A DNA stretch of 64,000 nt. Source: Kistimonas sp. bin40. GTDB taxonomy: Bacteria; Pseudomonadota; Gammaproteobacteria; Pseudomonadales; Endozoicomonadaceae. Numbering within the stretch: the stretch's first letter is position 1; each line of letters opens with the position of its first letter. The translations under genes were made by a program, and so were the position numbers. Of the stretch, positions 16,980 through 28,000 are shown piece after piece. Where the stretch lies: assembly GCA_002238585.1 (NCBI GenBank), contig MPMQ01000008.1, positions 19,084-83,083 on the forward strand, read 5' to 3'. A model generated the notes under the pieces. That model was given only the letters and a program-made list of their open reading frames with translations, ran no database searches and was not told where the DNA came from.

Positions 16980-19900
16980 ATGGAACGCAGAACTCACAGT
17001 GTCACCAGCGGTGCCCGCCCCCCTCTTGTTCATCAACAAGATCTGGCCCCCCCTGCAAAAAAACTGAAAACACAGCCTCCAGTACCAACGCCAGCGGAGA
17101 GTACACCGTCTTCTGCTACACAATCACCGCAGCGCACTACGCTCTTTATCGACAATGACAAACAAATTCCCGCCCTGCTGACACGGCTCCAACAGCTTTC
17201 CACGACAGTGGCTCTGGTGATGTCGCCGGACGACATGAATCAGGATGGACTGCGCAAAAACCTGATGGTCAATCATGACGGCTCTACCCGGGAAAGCCCG
17301 GGACGCCTGTTCGTCAGTGAGGGAAATCAGCCACTGACACTGGTGCTGGACTTCCGCCACTTTGAGCCAAGGCAGCTGGGCAGTCTCAACAGCCTGTTTG
17401 ATGACCCTCCCACACTGGACGGACAGCTGCTCGGCTCTCACGTGAGCATTATCGCGCTGGTCAATGACCAGCTGTTTCCTGATCATATTTCCCAGACTTA
17501 CAAACCCGGCAATGACTTCTCCCGGCGTGTGGCACCAGGCTTCAGGCAAGGTTCCCTGTGGCATGAAACACTCAACGCCCAGTCAGACAAAGGCCATTGT
17601 ATGACTGATGTTTTGCACCAGAAGGTGCCGGATTTCACAACTGCAGCTGAAGGAACCAGTGGCAGGACTGTCCGTACCATTGATCTGGCCGGGAAAAACT
17701 GGCGCGAGGTGCTGTTCGGCCGAGCCTGTATCAATGAAAAGGGGCAACGCTGCTACCTGCCGGGTCAGTTGGCCCGGGCGCTGCCCGGCGAAATGCTGGT
17801 CCTCAAGGCCGCCCCCTGGAAAGACCCGGCTTTTGCGTACGCCTTGTACAAGCTGATACACAGTGGCAGCTATTACGCCAATGGTGAAGACCACCGCTTG
17901 CCGGACAACATCAGCTGGGCGCGGCAGCCACTGACGCCCGAGGACATCTCCTTGCTCAAGCAAGGAGTAAAGTGGGTGTCTGAACCCGGCCCCGGTATGG
18001 CGGTCATCAACGGGGACACCCTGGCCCTGGTGACGCGTCAGAGCAAATTTGATCCGCAGGGTTCTTTGACTGGACATGACACCTTTACCCACTGGTTTGC
18101 TGGCTGCGAGGGGATTCGTGTTACCTCGCCCCTCGACACCAACCAATGGTTTGAACTGCTACAGGCGGTACAAAAACTCGGAAAGCCTGCTCCGGTTTCG
18201 GTGTATCTGGACACACCGGCACAACAACCGCTCCCATTCAAGGGGCCAGAACAGACTGATTCTGAAGAGTTCTTTGCCACTGTCGTCAGTCCTCAATCCG
18301 GCCCCCTGACGGGCAACGGCCATGTCACGCTGACCCGAGGGGATGATGCGTTCCTGCGACAGGGAAACGCAGCCAGGGGCCAGCTCATGGATACAGGTGC
18401 TGTGTCTTGTGAACCCCTCAATATAGTGATCACACCAGAACTGAGGCTGTCCTCACTTGTGGAAGACCTTCGACTGGTGTCACTGAAAAAAGCAGAATTT
18501 CAACGTCGGGAGCAACCCTTTATCCAGGCGCTGCGAGAAGGACGCAAACTGCGCATCCGGGGACTGGAAAACAACACGACACTAGCTCGCCAGCTCGAAT
18601 CCCTGCTGTTGTCGCCGCCGTCCCTGATCGTCAATGGAGAACGGGAAACATTTCCCCGGGCGCAGATTGACGTCATATGGCCGGAAGGCGCCAAAACCGA
18701 TTCTGTACTCTGGCAGCAAGCCCAGGACCTGGGTGGTTTGTCTTCATCAGGCCAGACGCTCGAAGAGCTCAAAGCCTGGCTGCAGGACGAGTTTGGGCTC
18801 AGTGAAAACGACAGTGACATTGTTGATACAGTCGCCCGTCTGCAGGACATCACCAGCCGTCTGGCTCCTCCCGCTCAGCAGTTCCAGCTGGGCACCGACC
18901 TGCTGACCAAACTGGTGATCCAGGCCCGGCTGGAACAGAAGTTGACCTCTGCTGACACCCTTGAGCCCGCGCATTGGAACAAGGCCATAAACTCTGTCCT
19001 GCTCAAGACGTACCGCAGCAATCCGGATCTGTACAACCTTCTGCGCCTGGCAGTCAGAAGCCAGCTGCAAGATCACCGCTGTGACTGGGTTGACCAGCTT
19101 GCACTCAAGCGCTGGTTGCAAGCCCATCCGAATCCTGATGCTGCCTGCATCCAGAAGCATTTCTGGTCATTGACCCGCTATGTCAGCCACACGGCTATCA
19201 GTCAACTGCCTGACCACATCCGTGCTTGCGCCTCCCCCAGTCTGGAAGTCGATCCACAGTCCACTGCCTTCAAATTGATGGCAAGTCAGGTTCGGCAGGC
19301 GGCAGGGCACAACAACCAGGACGACACTGTAATTTTTTTACACAGGCACCTGTGTCTCGAAAAGCAGCTGCTGGATATCTGTTATGAACTGGGCCAGCAC
19401 AAGCGACGCGAAGAAATTGAGCAGATGGGACAACTGATCGGCACAGTCATCCAGTCCCGACAGTCGCAAGCGGTGAAGCAAAAAACCATTGAACACTATC
19501 TGACACTATTCCAGTTTGCACCACACAACTGCGCGCTCATCGCCAGGGCCCTGGTAAATCCAGATGACCCTGGCAACTGGAAACACTGGTACAAGCGTCG
19601 CGAGACACGCCTGCTGGAAAAAGTGAAGGAACATCCAGTAACGCTGATCAGCGGTGAACCCGGCGCAGGAAAAAGCTTCATGGCTGCCACAGTAGCCAAA
19701 ACACTGCAGGGGGGAGGCCGGGCTCAGACACTCTGCTGCGGTCCCATGACCCGACTCAGTGACCTGATGGTCAAGGAAAGCCTGGTGACTGATCCCCTGA
19801 CCGGCGATGCCGGGGTAAAACGGGAAGACGGTCCACTGCTGCAATGGGCCAAAAGAAACGCCACAGCGCAGCATCCAGCCGTTCTGGTGATTGATGAGGC

Positions 19901-22900
19901 CAACCTGGTCGATCCGGCCCTCTGGAACTGCCTGAAAGGCCTGTATGAAACCCCCGCCTCGATCAGTGACCAGCAGGGTCACCCCTGGCCCGTTTCAGAA
20001 CACCACCGCATCATAATGACCGGCAACCCCACGTCCATGACCGGACGTCACCTGAATGCTTTTCTCAAGGACCGGGCGCCGGAGCTGTATTACCGTCCTT
20101 TCAATGACAATTTCATGGCCAGCCAGATAGTTGACCCGGTTCTTCAGACGGTGGTTGAACAAGTCGCACACCAGTGTCCAGGTGTTTCAAAGCCAGGTGT
20201 TTCAAAGCCAGGTGTTTCAAAGACAGAACAGCTCCAGCTGACCAACCGGCTCAGTCTGGCCACGATCAGTCTTTTCAATCAATACCGCCACCTGATTCTG
20301 GAGCATGAGTTCAGCCCCCGGGATCTGACCGACTTCTGCGAGCGGCTGCTGCGCTACCTCGACAGTGCCCGTCAAAAAGGACTGGCCACCTGCCTGCAAC
20401 AGCACAGACCACCAGAGCAAGAGAAGGCTCTGACCGGCCTGATCTGGCAGGCGATGGTCGATACGCTGGGCGGCCTGGTCCCCACCAGCCATCGCTGGCA
20501 GCTGGACAGTCTCCAGACCTGGTACCAGGTGACCTATGGTGCTGATACTGCCCTCGTAGAGCCCCACCAGGTGCGGTTTGACTATTTCTTTGATCGCTGG
20601 CAAGCGCGATCTGGCATCGGACCTGACGCCTTCAACCTGGACAACGCCTCGGTGAAAGCACTGTCGCGCCAGGTCTGGCTGGAGCTGGACCGGCTGCAAG
20701 CCAGACGACACAACCCGCAGGATCAGAGCAAGGGCCGTTGCGCCACCGTGATAGAAGGGCCTGCCGGACGCGGTAAGGACGACCTGTTGAAACGTTTGAT
20801 CCAGGAGTGGAATCGTCAGCAACGCGAGGATGGCCAGGCACCCGTGCGCTGCCACGCCATCAGCCTCAATCCCAACCATCCCGATGCCTTTTACAAGACC
20901 CTGCAACAAGCCAGCCAGGCCGGGGAAATTATGCTGGGCTCGGAAATGAACCTGCTCAAGTCCCAGTATCATGAAGGCCAGATGAACGATCTGCTGACCG
21001 GTGCCAGCACACCAGGTTTTCACCTGTTTGCTACGGTAAACCCGGCGACTTTTGCCGGACGGCACCCGCTGTCGAGTGCATTGCAGAGCCGTTGCAGTCT
21101 TGTCACTCTCGGCGACTACAGCCATGAGGATCTGGACAAAATTGCCGCCACCTTGTTCCCCGATCCCGCACTGGCTGACAAGGTAGCCCAGTGGCATTGG
21201 CAGCTGCTGGAGCAACTCAGGGCCAACGAGATTCCCCAGCATCCCTCTGTGGCCGATATGAAAAAGCTGGCCGCCTGCTGCGGGTTCCCGTTGATTCTCG
21301 ACCGCATGAACCAGATGAGCATTACGCCAGAAAGTCAGGCCCCGTCCACTGTCTCTGCGTCCACTGTCTCTGCGTCCACTGTCTCTGCGTCCACTATGAA
21401 GATGGAGCTGGAAACCCGGGGGGAACAGCAGACCCGCGCCAGGCAGGAAACTGAGCTGAAAAAACAGTTCGAGCAGCAATACGGGTTTTACCTCCACTTC
21501 CTGGCTCGCAAGGCGGGGACCGAGTCCCTGTCGCTGGATGAGGTACTGGCCGCTCCTGTCAGCCAGACGTCCGATCGCCAGACCCCGATGCGAAACTACT
21601 CTGTCTGGACCGACTGGATCCACACCCGGCTTCCCGGGCTCCTGACCAGGCCCATCAGTGTGGTGGCGGGCATTGAGAACAGTTACGACGCCACCGGAGG
21701 CATTGTGACTTTGAAAAAGGAATGCCTGGCCGCAGATCCGGTTCAGGATGCCAGCATCAAGCATGAAATTGTCCGGCTGCTTGCCCATGACCAATGGCAG
21801 CGCCATTTACCGCTGGTATCTCCCTATCCGGATGACATCCTGTTTTCCGCCGCTTACCACTTCTGGCAGCAGAAGTCCTTCGAGCGTCACTATGCTGACT
21901 ATCCGGAGTGGAGCCAATATGCAAAACAGATTTTCCCGCTGTCAGAGGAAGAGCAAGCCTCTTTGAAGTTGTCCAGCAATGCAGACTACCTGGAGGCTTT
22001 GGCAAGCCTGGCAGCACAACAGCCATCGGCCGAGGGTCTGGCCCAGTTCGAAAAAGCATTACTGGGCTCCAGGCAGGACGCTGTCAGACATGACAAGCCA
22101 ACACGGAGCCTCAACCCGGCCCGCAGCTCCCAGCCTTGCGAGCCGGCGGTGGTCGATGCGCACACAACCATACAAAGAGAGCTGGAAGATATAGCTCAGG
22201 CTACGGTCTATATCGATGGCAGCCAGCTACCAGCCCGCGCGAAGCAAGCCGTTTTCCCCTGGAAGAAGCTCAAGCCGGATGTTATCAATGTGACCCGCTA
22301 CTTTGATAAAACCAACCTGCACAAAACACGCATGAGCGTCTCGCAGGCGGTGCTGGAAGGGGAACACATCTACACGAAAAATGTTGCCCTCGGCTCTATG
22401 GGCTATGAAGTCATCAAGCCGACAGCGGGGATTTCGTCCACCATGACCCTGGAAGACGACTCCGGTGCTTTCACTGTGACAATAGGGCCAGAGGAGGCCG
22501 TAAACTGGAACCCGGTGCCCGGCCTGGCTCCCCACCAGAAGATACTGGCCTTGACTGCCTGCCCGCCCGTAGCGCTGGAAGTGCTCAGGGACCGGGCCAC
22601 TCACCAGCATTTTATACGTCCGGTGAATCCTGAGTTTCAGGGCACGCTTGACATCCAGATCGCTATCCGCAAGCTGGCGCCAAAAAATCGCGGTTCATCC
22701 CGACACGCCCGGCAGGCCCTGGCTCCCGCCGCTGACAGTGCTCTGTGTGAAGCACTGCGCCCCCTGTTTGAGCAGGATGGCGGACCGCTGTTCCAGGCGT
22801 TCCAGAAAACAAGCAAGCTGTCCACTGCACAGCAACAGTGTGAGCAGCTGCAAGAACTGTGTCGTAGATTCACGGCTGTCCCCGATCAGCTGACACCGCC

Positions 22901-24848
22901 CGGGGGCCAGTTCGGTGTAGCCCACTTGCAACACCTGTTTCGGCACAAGTATGGGCAGTGCGATCATCGTGCTCTGTGTTTTCACGTCATGGCGACCTGG
23001 TTGGCAATACCCTCACGAATTGTGAAAGGGGAAGCCTACACCCAGGTGGAAGCTTCGTGGGATGGAGGCTACTCCTGGCATGTTTATGACCTGGGCAGCG
23101 CGGTCCACCCCGACCAGATTTCTCTGGAACAGCCAACACCTTACGTCAAAATAGCGCGCGGACTGGTGATCAGTGAGCCATGCAGGCTGCAGATGCTGAA
23201 GGTCGCCAGAAAAAATCGCGCGCTGCTGGAACAAGCGCTGCAAGTGTCCCCTGGTAAACTGGACGCATGGGTGCGGGCCGGGGGGAATCGCCCGGTCCCT
23301 TGCGGCACAATGCCCGACCAATTTGACAGGGAGCACTGTCCTGAGGCGCAGTGTGCTGTCAAGGCAAAAGCGAAGGTCTGTGAGGGGCTGTTGCGCCTCC
23401 TCTTCCCCCTTGAGGGCACGAATACACCTGACGCGGACATTATCGACCTGTTGCTGCTCCTGATCCCTGCAGATAACGAAGAATGTCTTCAGGGGCACAC
23501 AGCCCGTTTTTTCTCCAGGTTGATGCTGAAATTCAAATCCCTGGCGAACAGGGGAGGGCGGTACCCCACACAAGCACTCTGTCAAATGCTGACCACCATG
23601 GTAGCCACTGCTGCAGGAGGACCATCCTGGCAAGCCTGTCAGGACACCCTCTATGACGATGTTCTCTGTAATCTGGGGTGGGACAGCAAGCATTGCTGGA
23701 GGGAAGCGGACCGCGACCTGGCGGCCTTTCTCCTGCTGGATAATGACTGGATTCCCACCAGCAAACCCTGTGCTCTTGCCAGCCTTCACAAATTGGCACA
23801 ATCAGAAGTCTATGGCGAGCGAGCCAGGCGCAAGCTGGATGCCTGGTATGAAGGTCTGAACCAGAAGATTGCCCCTTCTCTGCTCCCGTCTGTCACGCCG
23901 AAGGGCATAGCAGCACAGCTCCCCGCAGCGCTGGCGCGCGCAGGGCGCTCACGCGCACTGGAATCCAGGCTCAGAGCCGGCGGCGGCGTTCAGGATGCCT
24001 ATAGCTGGGCCGCATCAGATCATCTCGACGCTGATCGTCTGATAAGGCAGCAGGCGTTTTTCAGGGAGAGAACAGAATCCGTCAGTCTACCCCCCATTGT
24101 CATGGTGGGCCTACTGCAACAAGACGCACCCGAGTACGAAGCGCTACTGCATAAATTCAATGTTCCCCTGACAGAAACGGGCGTTGTAGACACCGCAAGA
24201 CAAGGCCAGACAGACAGTGTTCCGTCACCCAGGCAGCAGCGCCGCGCGCTTGTAACGCTGATGAGGCGATGGACATCAGATCCGGTTGACATAGATGAAA
24301 TGGTGAACACCCCTGATTTCGACCGCCAAAGGATCATGAAAAAGCTGAACTACTTGTATGACATCCCGCCGGACCAGGAGGAGGCGTTTGCACAGGCTAT
24401 TGAGGCTTATCGTGAAGAATTTGTGCTTCCCCAGGTGCGGTTGTCTGCCAGGAGTGCGCCCTTGATGGATGTCATTCGAGAGCAGTTTTTCGAGTACCTG
24501 TATAGCGTCACAGGTGCCGGACGAGGCAAGGTTCAGGTGCTGTACTCACAATCAGGTCCGCAGATCCCGGGCAAGGGCAGCCGCGACCCGGAAGGTTTCT
24601 TTCAGCCCAATACACCTTCACAGTGGCACGCGCTGCACCAACGGCTGTGCAATGACAAGAAGTCAGGTGACCAGGAGCCCGGCAACACCCTTCATATCAG
24701 TCCGCAATTGCTGCAACGCAACGGGCGCTTTGACCAGGCCGTTGTGATTGGTGCCGAAGAAATGCATGGGTACTGGAAGGAGTTTTTGGCCAGCCTTGAT
24801 CTGACGGATGCGGCAAAGTATTGCCTCACTGTTGGGAAAAGATCTTGA
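16980..24848 (+). CDS. P2: giant AAA / transglutaminase-like protein, 2622 aa
   Basis: Second paralogue. ATG 16980 is chosen over TTG 16974 because it matches the P1 start (MERRTH) and sits 7 bases after AAGGAG. The N-terminal 560 residues are nearly identical to P1, including the basic cluster PPAKKLKT. AAA domain 1 has GEPGAGKS near residue 890 and VLVIDEAN. AAA domain 2 has GPAGRGKDD near 1258 and GSEMN. The transglutaminase-like Cys is near 1993 (YGQCDHRA), with YTQVE at the His position. From about residue 560 to 1230 it resembles P4, not P1 (for example CYELGQHKR and WKHWYKRRETRLLEKV). Two 15-base repeats unique to this copy insert PGVSK x3 (20178-20222) and STVSA units (21345-21395). 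No membrane segments are seen. Role unknown. Confidence 0.8.
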   Translation: MERRTHSVTSGARPPLVHQQDLAPPAKKLKTQPPVPTPAESTPSSATQSPQRTTLFIDNDKQIPALLTRLQQLSTTVALVMSPDDMNQDGLRKNLMVNHDGSTRESPGRLFVSEGNQPLTLVLDFRHFEPRQLGSLNSLFDDPPTLDGQLLGSHVSIIALVNDQLFPDHISQTYKPGNDFSRRVAPGFRQGSLWHETLNAQSDKGHCMTDVLHQKVPDFTTAAEGTSGRTVRTIDLAGKNWREVLFGRACINEKGQRCYLPGQLARALPGEMLVLKAAPWKDPAFAYALYKLIHSGSYYANGEDHRLPDNISWARQPLTPEDISLLKQGVKWVSEPGPGMAVINGDTLALVTRQSKFDPQGSLTGHDTFTHWFAGCEGIRVTSPLDTNQWFELLQAVQKLGKPAPVSVYLDTPAQQPLPFKGPEQTDSEEFFATVVSPQSGPLTGNGHVTLTRGDDAFLRQGNAARGQLMDTGAVSCEPLNIVITPELRLSSLVEDLRLVSLKKAEFQRREQPFIQALREGRKLRIRGLENNTTLARQLESLLLSPPSLIVNGERETFPRAQIDVIWPEGAKTDSVLWQQAQDLGGLSSSGQTLEELKAWLQDEFGLSENDSDIVDTVARLQDITSRLAPPAQQFQLGTDLLTKLVIQARLEQKLTSADTLEPAHWNKAINSVLLKTYRSNPDLYNLLRLAVRSQLQDHRCDWVDQLALKRWLQAHPNPDAACIQKHFWSLTRYVSHTAISQLPDHIRACASPSLEVDPQSTAFKLMASQVRQAAGHNNQDDTVIFLHRHLCLEKQLLDICYELGQHKRREEIEQMGQLIGTVIQSRQSQAVKQKTIEHYLTLFQFAPHNCALIARALVNPDDPGNWKHWYKRRETRLLEKVKEHPVTLISGEPGAGKSFMAATVAKTLQGGGRAQTLCCGPMTRLSDLMVKESLVTDPLTGDAGVKREDGPLLQWAKRNATAQHPAVLVIDEANLVDPALWNCLKGLYETPASISDQQGHPWPVSEHHRIIMTGNPTSMTGRHLNAFLKDRAPELYYRPFNDNFMASQIVDPVLQTVVEQVAHQCPGVSKPGVSKPGVSKTEQLQLTNRLSLATISLFNQYRHLILEHEFSPRDLTDFCERLLRYLDSARQKGLATCLQQHRPPEQEKALTGLIWQAMVDTLGGLVPTSHRWQLDSLQTWYQVTYGADTALVEPHQVRFDYFFDRWQARSGIGPDAFNLDNASVKALSRQVWLELDRLQARRHNPQDQSKGRCATVIEGPAGRGKDDLLKRLIQEWNRQQREDGQAPVRCHAISLNPNHPDAFYKTLQQASQAGEIMLGSEMNLLKSQYHEGQMNDLLTGASTPGFHLFATVNPATFAGRHPLSSALQSRCSLVTLGDYSHEDLDKIAATLFPDPALADKVAQWHWQLLEQLRANEIPQHPSVADMKKLAACCGFPLILDRMNQMSITPESQAPSTVSASTVSASTVSASTMKMELETRGEQQTRARQETELKKQFEQQYGFYLHFLARKAGTESLSLDEVLAAPVSQTSDRQTPMRNYSVWTDWIHTRLPGLLTRPISVVAGIENSYDATGGIVTLKKECLAADPVQDASIKHEIVRLLAHDQWQRHLPLVSPYPDDILFSAAYHFWQQKSFERHYADYPEWSQYAKQIFPLSEEEQASLKLSSNADYLEALASLAAQQPSAEGLAQFEKALLGSRQDAVRHDKPTRSLNPARSSQPCEPAVVDAHTTIQRELEDIAQATVYIDGSQLPARAKQAVFPWKKLKPDVINVTRYFDKTNLHKTRMSVSQAVLEGEHIYTKNVALGSMGYEVIKPTAGISSTMTLEDDSGAFTVTIGPEEAVNWNPVPGLAPHQKILALTACPPVALEVLRDRATHQHFIRPVNPEFQGTLDIQIAIRKLAPKNRGSSRHARQALAPAADSALCEALRPLFEQDGGPLFQAFQKTSKLSTAQQQCEQLQELCRRFTAVPDQLTPPGGQFGVAHLQHLFRHKYGQCDHRALCFHVMATWLAIPSRIVKGEAYTQVEASWDGGYSWHVYDLGSAVHPDQISLEQPTPYVKIARGLVISEPCRLQMLKVARKNRALLEQALQVSPGKLDAWVRAGGNRPVPCGTMPDQFDREHCPEAQCAVKAKAKVCEGLLRLLFPLEGTNTPDADIIDLLLLLIPADNEECLQGHTARFFSRLMLKFKSLANRGGRYPTQALCQMLTTMVATAAGGPSWQACQDTLYDDVLCNLGWDSKHCWREADRDLAAFLLLDNDWIPTSKPCALASLHKLAQSEVYGERARRKLDAWYEGLNQKIAPSLLPSVTPKGIAAQLPAALARAGRSRALESRLRAGGGVQDAYSWAASDHLDADRLIRQQAFFRERTESVSLPPIVMVGLLQQDAPEYEALLHKFNVPLTETGVVDTARQGQTDSVPSPRQQRRALVTLMRRWTSDPVDIDEMVNTPDFDRQRIMKKLNYLYDIPPDQEEAFAQAIEAYREEFVLPQVRLSARSAPLMDVIREQFFEYLYSVTGAGRGKVQVLYSQSGPQIPGKGSRDPEGFFQPNTPSQWHALHQRLCNDKKSGDQEPGNTLHISPQLLQRNGRFDQAVVIGAEEMHGYWKEFLASLDLTDAAKYCLTVGKRS
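20178..20222 (+). repeat. Three perfect 15-bp repeats in P2 (PGVSK)
   Basis: CCAGGTGTTTCAAAG occurs three times without a mismatch and in frame, adding two extra PGVSK units between AAA domain 1 and the next conserved block. P1 and P4 have a single unit-like sequence there (PGVSK, PGVST). Perfect identity implies a recent slippage event that kept the frame. Confidence 0.85.
21345..21395 (+). repeat. 15-bp tandem repeats in P2 (STVSA)
   Basis: TCCACTGTCTCTGCG is repeated three times, followed by a partial fourth unit (TCCACT). It encodes STVSA units in the variable linker after AAA domain 2. The other paralogues have unrelated short linkers here, so the repeat arose in this copy. Confidence 0.85.
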
Positions 24849-24857
24849 CACAGTGCG

Positions 24858-25070
24858 CGGCGATGCCTGGTTACAAACAACAAAGGCCAAGCCGCCAACC
24901 ATTCACGGAAACTTATAAAACCTCTTGTGGTCAAAACATGCGGAAACCGCCTTTTCTGTTCGGAGACACATCGCAACACAAAAGTCAGGTCCGCTATACG
25001 ACCTGCTTTAACAAAAGCCTGGTCAGCTAACCGCATCCGAAAAGAGACCACCAACAAAGAGGAATCAGGC
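24858..25070 (+). repeat. Leader upstream of P3, related to that of P4
   Basis: About 210 bases before P3 align with the leader of P4 (33279-33499): both have AACAACAAA, GCCAACCATT, CTTGTGG/TTTGTGG and ACACAAAAGYCAG in the same order. They bear no visible likeness to the leaders of P1 and P2. A ribosome binding site AGAGGA precedes ATG 25071. P3 and P4 therefore have a different expression signal class from P1 and P2. Confidence 0.6.
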
Positions 25071-28000
25071 ATGAATATAGGAAGCCACCTCATCGCCAGC
25101 AAATTCTCGCAATCACCAATTCCTGCAGACAGCCCCCCGGAAAAAATTCGCAGACTGGAGTCCGAAACGCCAGTAGAGACATCACCTTCTACCACTACGG
25201 AAGCAGCAAGAAGGGTCAGTCTGTTTGTCTACAGTGACACACAGGTTCACGCCCTGCTGACCAGGCTCCAACAAATTGCTCCGACAGTGGCACTGGTGAT
25301 GTCGCCAGACGACCTGGATCAGGATGGTCTGCGCAACAACCTGATGATCAATGATGACGGCTCTGTCGAGGAACGCCCCGGATGCTTGTTTGCCAGTGCG
25401 GGCAGTCAGCCGGTGATCCTGGTGCTCGATTTTCGCCATTTTGAACCCAGGCAGCTTGCCAGTCTCAACAGCCTGTTTGATGATCGACCCACACTGAATG
25501 GACAGCCGCTGGGCTCCCACGTGAGCATTATCTCGTTGGTCGATGATGAGCTGTTTCCTGACCATATCTCCCAAACCCACAAACCCGGTAATGATTTCTC
25601 CCGACGTATAGCGCCAGGTTTCAGGCAAGGATCCCTGTGGAATGAAACACTCCAGTCCCTGCCAGAAAAAAGCAGCTCGGTGGCCGATGTTCTGAACCAG
25701 AAGGTGCCGGACAGCACATATGCCGCCACAGAAAACCCTGGCAAGGCGATCCGTACCATTGACCTGTCCGCACGAGACTGGCGTGAAGTGCTGTTCGGCC
25801 AGGCTTGTGTCGATACAAAGGGACGACGCTGCTACCTGCCCGGTCAGCTGGCTCTGGCACAGCCGGGAGAAACACTGGTCCTCAAGGGCGCGCCCTGGAA
25901 AGACCGGGGTTTCCAATACGCCTTGTACAAAATGATTCACAGCGGCAGCTACTACGCCAATGGTCGCGACCACCAGCTGCCGGACAACATCAGCTGGGCC
26001 AGGCAACCATTAACGGAGGGGGACATCGCCCGGCTGAAGCAAGGAATTGACTGGGTGTCTGCGCCCGGTTCTCACATGGCTGTCATCAACAAGGATACTC
26101 TTGCGCTTGTCACCCGCCAGAGCCGGTTTGACCAGCACGGCTCTTTGACAGGGCATGACGCCTTTGCCCAGTACCTTGCCGGCTGCCAGGGGATTCGTGT
26201 TACCTCTCCTCTTGCCACCAGCCAGTGGTTTGAACTGCTCAACGCCATACAAAAAATCGGAAACCCTGCTCCGCTTGCTGTGTATCTGGACACGCCTGCA
26301 CAACAGCCCCTCCCGTTCAGGGGGCCAGAGCAGGCTGATCCTGAAAAGTTTTTTTCTTCTGCCGTCAGCCCTCAAGCCAGAACGCTGACGGGCAACAGCA
26401 ACGTCACTCTGATCAGAGGCGATGATGCACTCCTGCGTCAGGATAACGCCGCCAGGGGCGAGCTTATGGATACAGACACTGTACTCTCTGAGCCCCTCAA
26501 CATAGTCATCACACCAGAACTGAAGCTGTCCGCATTGCTGGAAGACCTGCGACTGACATCTCTGAAAAAAGGCGAATTTCAACGTCAGGAGCAACCCTTT
26601 GTCCAGGCGTTGAGAACAGGGCGAAAACTGCGTGTCCGGGGACTGGAAGACAACCCGACGCTGGCACGACAGCTCGAATCCTTGCTGCTGTCGCCCCCCA
26701 GCCTGATCGTCAATGGTGAACGGGAAACCTTTCCCCAGGCTCAGATTGAGATCATATGGCCGGAGGGCGCCAAAACCGATTCTGTACTCTGGAAACAAGC
26801 TCTGGACCTGGGTGGTTTGCCTGCATCACAGCAGACACCCGAAGAGCTGAAAGCCTGGCTCCAGCAAGCGTTTCACCTCAGTCAAAAAGACAGTGGCATT
26901 GTTGACCGAGTCGCCTGGCTGCAAGACATCACCAGCCGTATGGCTCCTCCCGGGCAGCAATTATCGCTTGGCACAGACCTGCTGACGAAGCTGGTGATCC
27001 AGGCCCGTCAGGAGCAAAAACGCGCCCTGGAGGACGCCCTTGAGCCCGCACACTGGAGCAAGGCCCTCAATTCTGTCCTGCTCAAGAAGTACCGCAGCCA
27101 TCCGGATCTGTACAATTTCCTTCGCCTGACAGTCAGAAACCAGGAGCAAAGTCACGGCTATGACTGGATTGACCAGATCGCGCTGCAACGCTGGTTGAAA
27201 ACCCACCCGAATCCTGATGCTGCCTGCATCCAGCAACATTTCTGGTCATTGACCCGCCATGTCAACCACACGCAAATCAATCAGCTGGCTGCGCACATCG
27301 CCTCCTGGGCCTCGCCCAACCTGAAAGTCGACCCTGCATCCCCGGCTTTCCAGTTCATGTTGAGTCAGGTCAGGCAAGCCGCCGGATGGCCCTCCAGCAG
27401 CCAGCAACACGCCGCCATTTTTATCCCAAGGCACCTCTGTTTTGAAAAACAGCTGCAGGATATTTGTTATGAATCTGACCTGAAACTGTCACGCAAGGAT
27501 ATTGCAAACCTGGGACAACTGGTCGGTATAGTCGTCGCCAGCTCACAAACGACAGAGGAAAAACAACAGAGGATTGCAACCTGTCTGGCAGCCTACCCAT
27601 TTCCGCCACAGGACTGCGCGCCCATCGCCCACACCCTTTTGAATCCGGACGACCCCAGCAACCACAAGTACTGGTATGGGCGTCGCAAACAACGTCTGAT
27701 GGACAAAGTGAGACTGCATCCTGTCACGCTGATCAGCGGTGAACCTGGTGCCGGAAAAAGCTTTATTGCTGCCGAAGTTGCCAAGGCTCTGCAGGGGGGA
27801 AGCAAGGCACAGACAATATGCTGTGGTCCCATGACCCGACTCAGTGATCTGATGGTCAAGGAAAGTCTGGTGCTTGACCCACTGACGGGCGACTCGCAAG
27901 TCAAACGGGAAGAGGGCCCACTGCTGCAATGGGCCAAAAGAACCGCCACTGCGGAACATCCGGCCGTGCTGGTCATTGATGAGGCCAACCTGGTCGACCC

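Noticed and set aside
24927..25070. 48-residue N-terminal extension of P3
   Set aside because: A good ribosome binding site precedes ATG 25071, and the extension is not shared with P4.
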